Source of the DNA: Leucogyrophana mollusca
Taxonomy: Eukaryota > Basidiomycota > Agaricomycetes > Boletales
Length of the DNA: 64,000 bases
Reading direction: 5' to 3'
Assembly: GCA_021014945.1 (NCBI GenBank)
Contig: MU266342.1
Location: forward strand, 62,001 to 126,000
Below the pieces are notes generated by a model, which searched no databases, was not told the DNA's origin, and saw nothing but the letters and a program-made list of their open reading frames with translations. Positions 25,102 through 36,841 of the stretch are shown piece by piece. Both the position numbers and the translations under genes were made by a program. Each line of letters begins with the position of its first letter. Position 1 is the stretch's first letter.

Positions 25102-26996
25102 ATGAAGTTCAGTTCTGGCCTACCCCAGGCTCTGCCCAAGGAATGCTCCAAAGCAGCGAAGATCTGTAGGTTTCTCAGTCAGGTTTGGACATCGGATAAA
25201 GTCGATATGTCCTGTTTTCAGTCGCATCTTTTGTTGATGGCAAAAACAATGGTCTTGACGGTGTACGCGCTGACTGTTGACAATAACATACTTGCACTAA
25301 CAACGGGCGTTACAGGTCATACCTCGCAGTGTACTCGAAAGTGCCAAGGGATTTGCTATCTTCAGCATCTTCAAGGCCGGCTTCCTCTTCTCTGCCAGAG
25401 CAGGAACCGGGATCGTAATTGCAAAGCTGCCAGACGGAAGTGAGTTCTAGCTCAACTTTGCTTTCCTCCTAAACCGACCAAACGGCTCCAGCATGGTCCG
25501 CTCCTAGTGCGATTGGCTCCGCAGGCTTAGGAGTTGGCAGTCAACTCGGCGCTGAAATGACTGACTTCTTGGTCATTCTGAACTCGACTTCCGTGAGTAT
25601 CCTTTGTGCCTTGCTACCATCCAACCGCGACATTTATGATACGATACTATAATGCCGCTAAAGGCCGTTGTGAGTGATCATCCAGCTGGCAGCAATGTCA
25701 AGATACTGATGAGAACTTCAGAAAACTTTCATGTCCTCAGGTTCCCTTACATTGGGCGGAAATATGAGCATCGCAGTCGGCCCTATAGGACGTAGTGGCG
25801 AAGCTGTCGGCTCTGTCAACACCAGCGGCAAAGTTGCTGCGATGTAAGAAACAGTGCATTGTCGCTCCTCCAGAACTGCTTTAACCGCCAAGGTTTTTAT
25901 AACAGGTACAGTTATTCGAAAACAAGAGGTTTATTCGGAGGTCTCTCTATTGAGGGCTCCGTCATCGTCGAGCGCCAGGATGCTAATGCTCAGGCGTATA
26001 ATTCCGACGTCACCGCAAAGATGCTCCTTAGCGGAGCCGTGGATCCGCCCGAATGGGCATCGTCTCTCATCAAGACCATCGAAGCCTGTACCGGAATGCC
26101 TGGAAATAGGAAATGGATAGATGACAGGGCCGGTGAATCTACTACTTATCACTTCAATGGGGTTGCAAGTCCAGGGGCAGAGCGAGGTTTGCCCTCCCTG
26201 CTCACGAAAAAGAAGAAAGGGATAGACTTCCCGCCGGAGTCTTGGGGAAAACGGCGAAATTCAGGGTCATACTTCGAGTCCGAAGGCCATTCTGAACCTA
26301 ATCCATCGTGGGACGACGAACCTCCTGCGAAATCAGGATTTCGGACACAATTTGAGTCGGATTTCACTCCACCTGCGCAACAAACCCGCCATCGGCCCTT
26401 TAACAGCGTTTCCGCGATGCCATCCTCCGCGACAACGGGCGATACATATGACCCAAATTCCCCTTTCAACTCGCTACCCCCGTTTCATACAGCTCACTCG
26501 GGTCTCTCTGACAAAACTGTCGCTCACTCCCGGTCATTGAGCGTTCCTACAGTAAATCAGCAATCCCTAGCTTCCTATTCCAATCCCTTTTCGTCCTCTG
26601 GTCCTCCTTCGGAGGATGAGGCTGAAGATGAGGCTGACCAGCAAAGTTTCAAGAAGCCACCACCCACGTTCATCGTCCCTAAACCTGAGCTTGTGGCTCC
26701 ACTCTCGCCACGCGAGGGAGTCGCTCGCGCTATTGCGCTTTACGACTTCAAGGCTGTTGAGGTACATATTCCCATTTGCACTTGGATTCCACTGACGCAC
26801 GTCCAGTCTGGTGATCTGTCTTTCTCAAAGGGTGAAGTCATCGTCATTACCCGCAAGAGCGAGAGCACAGATGATTGGTATGAACAGAAGTTACTGAGAC
26901 GCTCCACCAGTGTTAACCACTAAATCCGATAGGTGGAAGGGCAAGATTAATGATCGAGAGGGAATATTTCCCGCAAATTTTGTGGAAGTTGTATAA
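25102..26996 (+). CDS. YSC84: YSC84/LSB3-type actin-binding SH3 protein (SYLF + SH3), 482 aa
   Basis: Cortical-actin and endocytosis protein. Nine exons: 25102-25165, 25222-25262, 25316-25439, 25492-25592, 25664-25669, 25722-25843, 25906-26761, 26807-26877, 26933-26996 (1449 nt). N-terminal SYLF/Ysc84 domain (lipid- and actin-binding) with PQALPKECSKAAKIF, GVIPRSVLESAKGFAIF, GSLTLGGNMSIAVGPIGR and YSYSKTRGLFGGLSIEG. A Ser/Pro-rich linker of about 200 residues follows, then a C-terminal SH3 domain with ALYDF, the DDWWKG tryptophans (joined across the last intron) and GIFPANFVEVV. The fifth exon is only 6 nt (GCCGTT) and supplies Ala-Val in the family string NSTSAVKTFM. Neighbours are LAS1 and the helicase pair, with no obvious functional link. 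Confidence 0.92.
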
Positions 26997-27211
26997 CGCC
27001 CCTGTGATTGGTTTTGTGGACTCGTCCTGTGTAGTTTTCCCCTGCTGTATCTACAATGCAAGCTCATGTATTCCACACCCGAAGACATTATAAATGACAC
27101 GTGACGAGACGCGCCAAGTGGCTCAATCATTTATTGGAGCCTTTCTTCTTGTTCTCGTTACTTAACTAGGTTACATCTTCGTCTATATACCGTCTCGTTT
27201 GGATATCACCA

Positions 27212-29757
27212 ATGGCGAGACACGGCAAGAAATATTACGCTGTTCGCGTTGGCCGTCAAGGTCCGAGGGTATACGAAACATGGGCAGAGGTGAGTAGCCT
27301 CTATTGTCGCAGTTATTGCACGCTGGGTTCTTCGACTAATCTATTCTCGAAGTGTAGTGCCAACGTGAGAGGCTAGTAGTCGTGTTAATTTGCTAATTTA
27401 TCTCTATCATCTAGGTCTCCCGGTGGCCAAGTGCTGTTCATAAGAGTTTCACTTCACGGTCAGCAGCCGAAGACTGGATAAGATCCCCAACACACAGTGA
27501 GCCACCTGCTGAGTTCAACCTTACCAACATTTTATACAGGGACGGTATAGGTGTCACTCCCTCCAGCAGCGCATCTATGCCACCATCTGACACGTCGGAG
27601 CGCGTGGTTTTACCGGGATCGTCCAAGCTCATTCCACTGCAGGCGAAAACATCAAAGCCGAGCTTTCAGGAGGAAGATTACATCCCTCTTGACGTTGACG
27701 CACCCGAACCACTCCAAACGGGGGTTGATTTGTCCAACGAACAACGGATGGTGTTGGAGATGGTACAACGAGGGGAAAATGTGTTCTTCACAGGTTCTGC
27801 TGGTGCGTCCCCTTCCATTTCACACATGATTGGGTAGAGCTGATGCTAGGGCTTCAGGGACGGGGAAGTCTGTTCTACTCCGCGAGATTATTCGCTTGCG
27901 CGGGGGCCGAGGGTCCAAGGCCCTTGCTATTACGGCCTCCACTGGCATAGCATCGGTAAACATCGGTGGGGCAACTGTTCACTCATGGGCGGGTATAGGT
28001 TTGGGCCAGGAAGATGCCAAAAAACTCGCCGGAAAGTTCCTTGGTCAATCAAAATTCCACACCGTTCGTGACCGATGGCGCGGTGTGAAATCCTTGGTGC
28101 TCGATGAGAGTATGTGACTGTCTCTCCCGGACAGGGTACTAATTCAATTCAACATCCAGTTTCTATGATTGATGGGGTCCTTTTCGATAAGCTTGCACGC
28201 TCTAATTCCCGGTTTTCTGTGTGCTTCTCTGATGATATTACTTGCAGGAGTTCATCGCTCGAATAGTTAGAGGGAATGAAAGTCCCTTCGGAGGGATACA
28301 GGTTAGTGAACTCATTGCTTTACATCAGAAGCTGACAAAGAGATACTTTAGCTTGTACTCTCAGGCGACTTCTGCCAGTTACCTCCTGTCCCAGACCGTA
28401 AGAATGGGATTGCTGTACCAAGCACATTTGCCTTTGAAGCAGAAAGTTGGAAACGATGTATCAAACGCCCTGTCATCCTGACAAAAGTATTCCGTCAGAA
28501 GGAGCAAGGTATATTGTTCCCTTGGTAGAGTGCTTATACGTCTAATTAGGCTTTGTTCTGAAGTTTTCGTTGACATGCTCAATGCGATGCGTTTCGGAAA
28601 CCTCGAACCGGAAACTATTCGTGCGTTCAAGCAACTCTCGCGGACAGTTACATATCACGATGGCATTGGGCCTACCCAATTGTAAGGTAGACTTCATTCT
28701 GTCCCGCATGCTCCATCTTAGTTTTTAAAAGATTTCCTACTCGTCGCGAGGTAGACGCCGCAAATAAACAGAGACTTGACCGGCTCCCGGGGGCCGTGAT
28801 AGGCTACCGTGCAACAGATAGTCCGGGTTATGATTCCAACGGAAGGGCCGTCCCCGTGGAACAGATGGAAAGACTGTTGGAGCGACTTGTGGTTCCACCG
28901 TTAGTTAGCCTGAAGGTGAGTGGTAGAACGGTTTTTTTGGACCCGGCAACTTTGACTTATCGTAGGTTCTGAAAGGTCGGCGCGCAGGTCATGCTGGTCA
29001 AGGTGAGCAAAATGTGATTGCATGACATCCCTACCCACAATTCGACAGAATTTAGTGCAAGGCCATCTAGTAAATGGGTCGGTAGGCACCGTCATAAAGT
29101 TCAGCACACCGCGAGAAGCCGTGCAAAACAATACTGAAATTGCCACGGAAGAAGGCGTCAAGGATGCAAATGGGGGGATAAAGGACGTGGCTTCATATGG
29201 CGATGATCAGTGGCCAGTTGTTCGGTTCTCGAATGGAAGAGAGCTTCTTTGCGTACCGGCTGACTTTACGGTCAACAACGCTGACGGAGGAATGGAAGCT
29301 CGCCGACGACAGGTAAGCTTGTGTTTAGCCTTGCGAGGCATCGAAATGAGGTTACCCAGGCACTGCAGGTGCCTCTCATCCTTGCGTGGGCTCTCAGTGT
29401 GCACAAGTCACAGGGGCAAACCCTCGAAAGGGTCAAAGTGGACCTCGGGCGCACCTTTGAAAAGGGCCAAGGTGGGCTCTTTTGCTTTTTTTGAACAATG
29501 TGACCTTGACCAGTCTTGAAGCGTACGTGGCTCTCTCTCGCGCCACAAATATGAGCACCCTTGAAGTCCTTAATTTCCATCCAGAGAAGTAAGTCCCGCA
29601 CCACTTTCTCCTTCCTGGTCTGATTATTATTACACTCAGAGTCATGGCACACCCACGCGTTCTAGCGTGGCATGACGATATTGAGCGGGAAAACGAAAAC
29701 GATCTAGATGACTTCGATATGGATGACGACGACGTTGTCGAGGCATATTGGAGTTGA
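27212..29757 (+). CDS. RNase-H1 hybrid-binding domain fused to PIF1-type helicase, copy A, 618 aa
   Basis: Predicted 5'-3' DNA helicase of the PIF1/RRM3 superfamily with an N-terminal RNase H1-type hybrid-binding domain (HBD). Fourteen exons: 27212-27289, 27353-27364, 27415-27802, 27858-28109, 28160-28194, 28248-28301, 28352-28508, 28564-28681, 28732-28915, 28976-29002, 29049-29312, 29369-29471, 29522-29588, 29640-29757 (1857 nt). HBD at about residues 7-52: [21 protein letters not shown] from a 12-nt exon, then [12 protein letters not shown]. Helicase motifs in order: I GSAGTGKS, Ia [60 protein letters not shown]. Acidic C-terminus. One GC-AG intron (donor 28195). All motifs intact, so likely active. 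In known proteins the HBD binds RNA/DNA hybrids, which suggests R-loop work; that is inference. Confidence 0.88.
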
Positions 29758-30108
29758 CGCGGAGGTTCAGAGATTATATGACGGTTCACTATTGTCAATG
29801 GAAGTCGAGTATTATATTGTTCCAGAAGAGTTTTCTGCTCCAGGTCAGAACATAAGTATACTCACCGGGAGACGGATCCCACAATGAATCGCGAAAGTCC
29901 GGACCCGCCGCGTTAGGTGCGTCGCGGTCTTTCGGTCCCACGCACCGAAGCCCTCAAGTTCACGCCCTTTACGTACATGCTACAGCCCATGCAAAATGCT
30001 GCTTTGCTGTAGGATCCTGTCCGTCTTCTGCACGCTCTCTGCTCGCAGCCTTCAGCAATTTATACCGGCAAAACGTTCACGTTGAACCACTGCAACATTA
30101 GTTCGGAC
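29758..30108. other. Spacer between the two helicase copies
   Basis: 351 bp between tandem genes. No ORF or repeat recognised. Each copy appears to have its own promoter. Confidence 0.45.
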
Positions 30109-32889
30109 ATGCCAGGGCCCCCGCGATACTATGCAGTAAGAATCGGACGGGAAGGTCCCCGTATTTACACAAACTATAATGAGGTATGTCTTCTCCAGGA
30201 TATTCTCTGCTCCTGAACACAATCCAGGACCGGTTGGTTACAGTTCGCTATGGCGGTTAGTATGCATTGCCACTTTTATGTGCCCGGCACCGGTACTTAG
30301 ATCTCGGGAAAACTCTAGACAAAGGGCTTTAGTGGGTCAAGCGCTAAAGGGTTCGAGACCCTCAGCGAGGCTCAACAATGGCTGGAAGAAGTACCTTTGA
30401 ATGGGCTTGCCCTAATGCATACAACTACTCGGAGTAAGTTCTCGCTGCGACGTCCATTATTCGTGTATGGTTGATTGAGCATGACCAATTGTCCCAACAC
30501 ACTGGTGACATACAGATATAAGTTGGAACATCTCAACTGGCGCGGATGGTCATACGTTTATTGGAGAGGCGTCAACATCTATGAGCACGACTGTCTCAAT
30601 GGGGGTTTCCTCTGCCATTCCACACCAATACCCTGGCCCCTCCTCAACATCGGCATGGACTGAATACGAGTCTCCACTGAACGGACAAAACCAGCCGGGA
30701 AGCTCTGGAGCACAGCTTAGTTCTCAGTCGGCGCTGCAACCCGGGGCAGCTCAAGGGCCCCCGCCACCTCCTCAGCCCCCTCGACCAGTGATCAACTTGT
30801 CTGCCGAACAAAGATTTGTGCTGGACAAAGTTTTAAGTGGGAAAAATATTTTCTTCACGGGCCCCGCTGGTAGCACGCTTCGTTTCTTCTTTCTACGCTG
30901 GATTTACATACAACTAAATCATTCGCAGGTACTGGTAAATCTGTCCTTTTGCGCGAAATAATTAACACGTTCCGTGAGCCAACTGGGGAGATCTCGGATC
31001 GTTTGGCCATAACTGCGCCTACTGGGATCGCAGGCCTCAATATCGGCGGCTCGACCATCCATTCCTTCGCTGGCATAGGGTTGGGCAAAGAAAGTGCCGA
31101 GCAACTCATAAATAACCTGACCACATTTGCCCGCCAAAAATGGCGGGAGATTTCTGCATTAATCATTGACGAGAGTATGTGATTGTGCTTCCTAACCAAC
31201 ACGAAAATAAAATCTTCGCACCATTGCAGTTTCGATGCTTGATGGCTGTCTATTTGACAAATTGGTACGTAGGGTGTAGTGCTCCGGTGCTGTCATAGTT
31301 GAAACCGCTGCAGGAGGAGATTGCCAGGACCGTTCGACAATGCGAAAAACCTTTCGGTGGAATTCAGGTATGTTATAAACCACCGGTCGTGTCAATTGCG
31401 CTGATATTCACATGTGACAAACCGTAGCTTATCTTGTCTGGAGACTTCTTCCAGTTACCTCCTGTCCCGGAGCAAGATTCAATGACGAAGATTCCATCAA
31501 CCTTCGCATTTGATGCTAGGTCGTGGTCGCGCTGCATAGACCAACCTGTTGTCCTTAGCAGGGTCTTCCGTCAGACAGATAATAGTAAGCCCCTCCTTCT
31601 CACAGATTTTTGATAATATCGAGCTTCTGTGTTAGCCTTCGTCGATATGCTTTCGGCGATGCGATCCGGATATCTAGAGGACTGGCACATCAGCGAATTT
31701 CTGAAACTAGATCGCGCTGTGCACTACGACGATGGCATTTCCCCAACACAACTGTAAGTGTTTATCTACGTACGATACTTCCCTTAGGTCATTTTGGTGT
31801 CAAGTTTCCCAAGAAAGAGCCAGGTGGAAAGTTGTAACAACAAGCACCTGTGGGACCTGCCTGGCGATACCTACGTGTATAATGCCATGGACAGTCGTGG
31901 TTTCGACATGAAAAAAAATCGAATATCAAAGCGTGTTGCAGAGCCACTTCTGGAACGTCTTGTTGTCCCGCGATCCATAACTCTCAGGGTGAGTCTTTGA
32001 TGCACCACAAGCACAACGTCTGATAGCGCATTTCAGGTCGGGGCGCAAGTTATGTTGCTCCGTGTGCGCCGTCTCCGCTATCAAATTTATCTGGTGGGAC
32101 ACTCATAAACACAAACACACGTTTTAGAACCTCCTGCGGGGCAAGCTGGTGAACGGCTCGCTGGGTAAAGTGATCGAATTCATTACAACACACGATGCCC
32201 GTCAGCGTCACATCGAAGTCGCAAACATGGAGACGAAGCTACAGCCCAATGGTGAAGTACACTTTCCCATCTTCCCTACCAGCGTAGAAGACGAAAAATA
32301 CACTGGCCCCCTCGCTCTCGACCACAACACTTTCAGCAAGAACGACCGTTTCCCCTTGGTTCGGTTTACAAACGGTAGCACTATGCTTTGTGCACCATTG
32401 TCCTTCACTGTTGAAGGCCTCAAGGGTAACACTGAAGCTCAGCGCATACAAATCCCACTTGCCCTCGCCTGGGCAATGACCATCCACAAATCACAGGGAC
32501 AGACACTGACGAGGGTCAAAGTCGATTTGCGAAGCATTTTCGAGAAAGGTCAAGGTGACTCGATTAGTTTGTCTTGACTCGCTGGGAGTCCGTTGCTGAC
32601 TTGCTTCTGGTGCCCCAGCCTACGTTGCTTTGTCGCGAGCCACTAGCATGGAGGGGCTTGAGGTTTCAAATTTTGACCCGTCAAAGTGAGATCGAGTTGA
32701 TTGACAACAAAGCAGCCATACTAATAACGGTCTTTGGGAAGAGTCATGGCTCATCCGCGTGTGCTCGAATGGCAGTCATCGTGGCAGGAGCGAGAGCTGC
32801 GAGCGCGGGAGGAAGAGATGGACATGGACGATGCGATTGAACAGTACCACTCGTTATTGGACGTGGAGACCAGTATGATGGCTCATTAA
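30109..32889 (+). CDS. RNase-H1 hybrid-binding domain fused to PIF1-type helicase, copy B, 672 aa
   Basis: Tandem paralogue of copy A. Fourteen exons: 30109-30183, 30244-30255, 30319-30433, 30516-30869, 30929-31174, 31230-31264, 31314-31367, 31428-31584, 31636-31753, 31805-31988, 32037-32063, 32128-32554, 32619-32685, 32742-32889 (2019 nt). Eight exons (12, 35, 54, 157, 118, 184, 27, 67 nt) have exactly the same length as in copy A. B has one extra intron (30434-30515) in the linker and lacks A's intron 29313-29368. HBD: YYAVRIGREGPRIYTNYNE, then FAMA from the 12-nt exon; the aromatic Trp and the Cys of copy A are Tyr and Phe here. The linker carries a Pro run. Helicase motifs are intact: [43 protein letters not shown]. 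The C-terminus is charged helical. Confidence 0.87.
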
Positions 32890-33079
32890 TAATCGAGAAG
32901 TTTGTTATCTTGCGAATAGTTCAAGACTCTACAATGAGATAACAACATTATCCGAAGGGTAATAACATCCATAGGGTATCCGTTGGAACAATGAAAGTCT
33001 TAGTGTGGACCAGTACAATAGACCCCAGAAGATAATGCAAATGTCTGCGGAGAGAAACATGGTCGACCTACATTCCATA

Positions 33080-36001
33080 CTACTGGGGTGAGGACTCGCT
33101 TGTGCTCAGATCTGACTTTCGTGTTCGCGGAGACTTCATGGAAGAAGATGGCGGCGGCGACGTCCCACTTTCTTCCTCTTCAGTTGTAGGCGAGGGTGGG
33201 CCTTCTTCGTCTGAAGTCGCAGGTCTCGGCGGTAATGGAGGTATGTCCATTGTAGCCCGCATTGGGGATACAGGATTGGCTCGCAGTGATGGATGTATGC
33301 TACCAGTAGGTCGCAAAGGGAGCCGGGGGGTGAAATCCTCTTGGGTCCTGGGAGATTGAGATCGAGGAGGTACACTCCCGATTCGGGTGTGTGACGATCC
33401 GTATGTATACGTTGGTGTAGGTTCGCCGATGGGGGCGGCGGGTAAAGGAGGAGAATTGCTTGCTGAGGGTTCGTCAAAGAGTACCGAAGCATTCTTGATC
33501 AGGTCTTCCATCAAAGTATCCTAAAGACCGCGTCAGTATCCACTCCCAAGTGGACATGCAACATATAATCCACCTTCCAAGACTGCACGCTCAGTAGGTC
33601 GCCAACTTTTGGGATTTCGTCTTCACCAAATATGACACCTCCAAAGACGATCGCCAAATTTTTCGAGTCCATCTTGTTTTTGTCCGATAGAGCAGCCACC
33701 CGGGCAAGATGTTCCAAAAGTGCTCGAAGAGTGGCCCGATGGATGAGGGGGAGCCTGCGAATTTTCGATCGCAGGAGGGCAAAGTTGTTGGACTGGTGTT
33801 CGGCTGTGCGATCAGTTAGAATAACGTCATGTCGTTCATACAACAGATATTTACCTCGATCTTCAGTGTGATCTATACGGTCTTGTAGTGGATATCTGAA
33901 GATCGGTTCCGGGAGCTCGCGCAGATATAACTTGAAATGAACTAGTCAATTGGGTTTTCGTAAAGTAGAGAAAGATGGCGCACTTTTAACAGGGAAGATA
34001 CTGCGTATACATCATCAGTCAGCGGATTAAATTTGAAGGCTGCCTCGTTCCTCTCTATTTTATGTTGTAGCTATGAGAAATCAAAGAGATGAAGGTGACC
34101 CGCAGTACTTATGGGCATAGATGACTTACATCCTGTACTATAGCGTGTCTTCCGGAAACCTTAGGGATACTTTAGATGATCCCGGCGATGATAGGCGCTG
34201 AAAGTAGCACTTACCCGATAAACACCCTCAGACTCTAGGCCCCTCTGGTCAACCTCCTGGATACAGATGCGAACAATTTTTGGAACGTCCCCTTCTGCCA
34301 GTCCCCGGGCAGTTGCGTAGTCCACCAAACTAACTCCGAAAATTAGATCGTTGCATTCTCCAACATTATAGTTGTAGTAGAGTATCGGCTTAGGGGTGGC
34401 AGAAGCAAGTGACCGTGGAATATGGGTTGAAACGATGGCCACGTCTTTTTCCGGGGAGATCTTGTCGACCATGGACCGCGCATGCGAAGATAGCTGTGTC
34501 TGAGTCATTGATGTAGCACTGGAGCACCCCAAGTTAGCGTGGATCAAAGACGGCGGCTGATACGAAGACGAGCGTACGTCATGTTATCTATGTACTTCTC
34601 CAGCACATCCTTGACTGTTGAGGAGTATTCGTGCACAAACATTTCCAGACTCTTCCGCGCGATCGATAAGGTGTTTACATAAAGATCACTAGAGCTTACC
34701 TTGTATGCCGATTCCAGAATTTTGGTCCGTCTGAGCCGTAGTGTCTCTAGCCAGTGTACACCTTTGCGATATTCTTTGTCTATAAAAAGTTTAGTACGTA
34801 GGGCGTCAAGCATACATCTACGTCACTCACCAGCCTCGTCTGCCTCGCGCTTCGCCCGAACAGCTCTAAGTGCGCTGCTATCTGAGCGCACGCCTAAGCT
34901 TTCCTTGACAGTTCCAGTTTTATCTAGGAACGTTATCAACTGATTCAGCTGCTTTTTCCCTGGTTTATGGTCAACACACGTCACTACCGGCGAAAACATG
35001 CCGCCTTACCATGCTGTGCAAAATCCGAAAAGGCTGTAGAAGTAGACGGAGAGCGATTGCGTGTTGTGGGCCCGCTGCCAGATGGCCTGCGGTCCAACGG
35101 CCTGAGGGGATGAGGAGATGTTACAACTGGCTTAGAGGGCAGACTTGGATTTGATCTAGAGTTGCTCAATGCAGTCCCACCCTGTTCTGCATACGGCGTA
35201 TGAGGAGGTGCAGCAGCCGCAGCAGCTTTATGGTCCTTTGCACCAAAGTAAGCCGTATGAACAGACGTTGCTTATGACACCTACCTCGACTTCCTGACAT
35301 TTCTTGAGATAGCCACGCTTCAATTTCGGTAACATGTTTTCCGCATATTCGTTGTAAGCATTTCCCGATTCTTTTAGATCCTCTTTGATGCGTTTGCGCG
35401 TCCGATCCTGCGTCTCCTAACGAGTAATGGTTATATTTTGGATAGTCAGTAAAGCTGGTTGCAGACGAACTTTCAACGCCGTCAACGAGTTCACTACGTC
35501 GACTGTGAGGGTGGTAAGGAATGCCTGTCTTGTCTGGGCCTCTGGGGGAATTAGCCGGTCGTTAGTACTGGTCACCGCCGAGCACGAGACAGGGGTGGTC
35601 AAACCTCTTTCGACATTATCCCTAACTTCGTTCCAAGCTTTTCTCGCGGTGCTGAGATCTGCTCGATCATCGAGGTAGGTATCAAGCGATTTCACTTTGC
35701 GGTGCAACTTGAGCAGTGATTCAACGCTGAGGGCGCGCACGCTGTCGAAACAAGCTGACAAAGAGAGAGTTGATAACTCACTAGACCTCTTCAATTCGCT
35801 TTCTGTAAGGACGCACATTTGCTCGAGGTGATACCAAAAAAGAGTCTTGCACCGAACGCACCTTTCTTGGAAGAAGCTCAGATATGAATCTGTCAGTACT
35901 CTGAGGTGATGCTCAAAAAGCGGCATCGGCCCAGATTGAGTGGGAGGGTCTGATGTTGATGGACGTGGAGTCACGAAGCCCTCTGAGGATGGAGTGGACA
36001 T
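33080..36001 (-). CDS. F-BAR plus RhoGAP protein (RGD1-like), 720 aa
   Basis: Predicted membrane-curving GTPase-activating protein for Rho-family GTPases at sites of polarised growth or septation. Fifteen exons: 36001-35862, 35803-35783, 35726-35605, 35541-35471, 35416-35285, 35235-35010, 34959-34831, 34779-34700, 34651-34578, 34518-34215, 34159-34130, 34070-33984, 33930-33855, 33803-33574, 33520-33080 (2163 nt). N-terminal F-BAR domain (about 25-330): LRVLTDSYLSFFQERKRIEE, then VYVESLLKLHRKVKSL once the 21-nt second exon is joined, with long charged coiled-coil helices interrupted by a Ser/Pro insert. RhoGAP domain about 385-590 with the arginine finger in ESEGVYRVSGR (Arg about 433), LLKLYLRELPEPIF and the MDSKNLAIVFGGVIFG helix. 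Pro/Ser-rich tail. F-BAR then RhoGAP is the order of yeast Rgd1. A start at 36016 would add five residues. Confidence 0.9.
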
Positions 36002-36328
36002 GACGGCTGCGAGCAAGAGCGTTCAAGTACCTGCACAGACCCTGCTCCTCCTGACTCCCCGCAATTGCAAACTAACCAACTAAGGACAAACAAGGACCTC
36101 GCAAACTCTGTTTGCCAACACATATCCAATAAGTTTATCAATTTGATGGGGTTAATAATAATTTCCTCGAATTCTCACGGCTGATCATTGGGAAGCAGAA
36201 GACCCTCGAACTTCTCGACGAGTTTGATGTTGCCACTGGCACATAAGTCAACGGTGGCTAACACGAACGCAGTTTCGTGATCTCTTTCACTACAATGGTT
36301 TCTACCTATATCATCTACGTGCATACAT

Positions 36329-36358
36329 GGCATCGCCAAGCCCCCCTTTCATAGTCAC
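36329..36358. repeat. Direct repeat copy 1
   Basis: Thirty-nt element with core TCGCCAAGCCCCCCTTTCAT. The second copy at 36515-36544 differs at two positions. The copies start 186 bp apart. Confidence 0.7.
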
Positions 36359-36514
36359 GGGACTTCCTCAGTATACCACAGGCTGCAAGCTGGTAAGCTC
36401 CTGGGTACGAGTTGTCGTGTTGTCACCTGGGATAAACCCGCTCCCCGTGTGTGGGTAGTGGTCATTATGTGCGGCAGCCCGCACAGTTATTTTATGAGAG
36501 ATGCTCGCGTTCAC

Positions 36515-36544
36515 GGCGTCGCCAAGCCCCCCTTTCATCGTCAC
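36515..36544. repeat. Direct repeat copy 2, inside a 10-bp inverted repeat
   Basis: Second copy of the 30-nt element. It lies between ATGAGAGATG (36494-36503) and its exact reverse complement CATCTCTCAT (36556-36565). Confidence 0.7.
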
Positions 36545-36841
36545 ATGACTGACTTCATCTCTCATAGACCCTAATGACGGAGCGGAACCTCAGTGGTATG
36601 AACATGACGATCTTCTATTCTCTGCTGTCATTCATCAATATTCCATTTCAATTTCAGTGCGAGATTTCGACACTTTCTCGAGCGCTGCGCTTCCTCGCTC
36701 CCTCCCACCACCAGGTACGAGCCTCCGAGCCCAGCAGCATCCCGCGTCGGGAAGGTGCCCAGTCAGCGAACCAGGACCTTCGATCTCCCACGCAGGCCCG
36801 CAGGGGCCTTTCCTCCGACTGTTTTGCCAGCTCTGACACCC

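Larger units (their letters stand above)
36002..36841. other. Intergenic region with a direct repeat
   Basis: 840 bp upstream of the F-BAR/RhoGAP gene. It holds two copies of a 30-nt direct repeat (listed separately) and no supported gene. Confidence 0.45.

Noticed and set aside
27212..30255. The N-terminal domain of the helicases could be read as caulimovirus viroplasmin-like and hint at viral insertion
   Set aside because: The same fold is the standard hybrid-binding domain of cellular RNase H1, and both genes have normal host introns.
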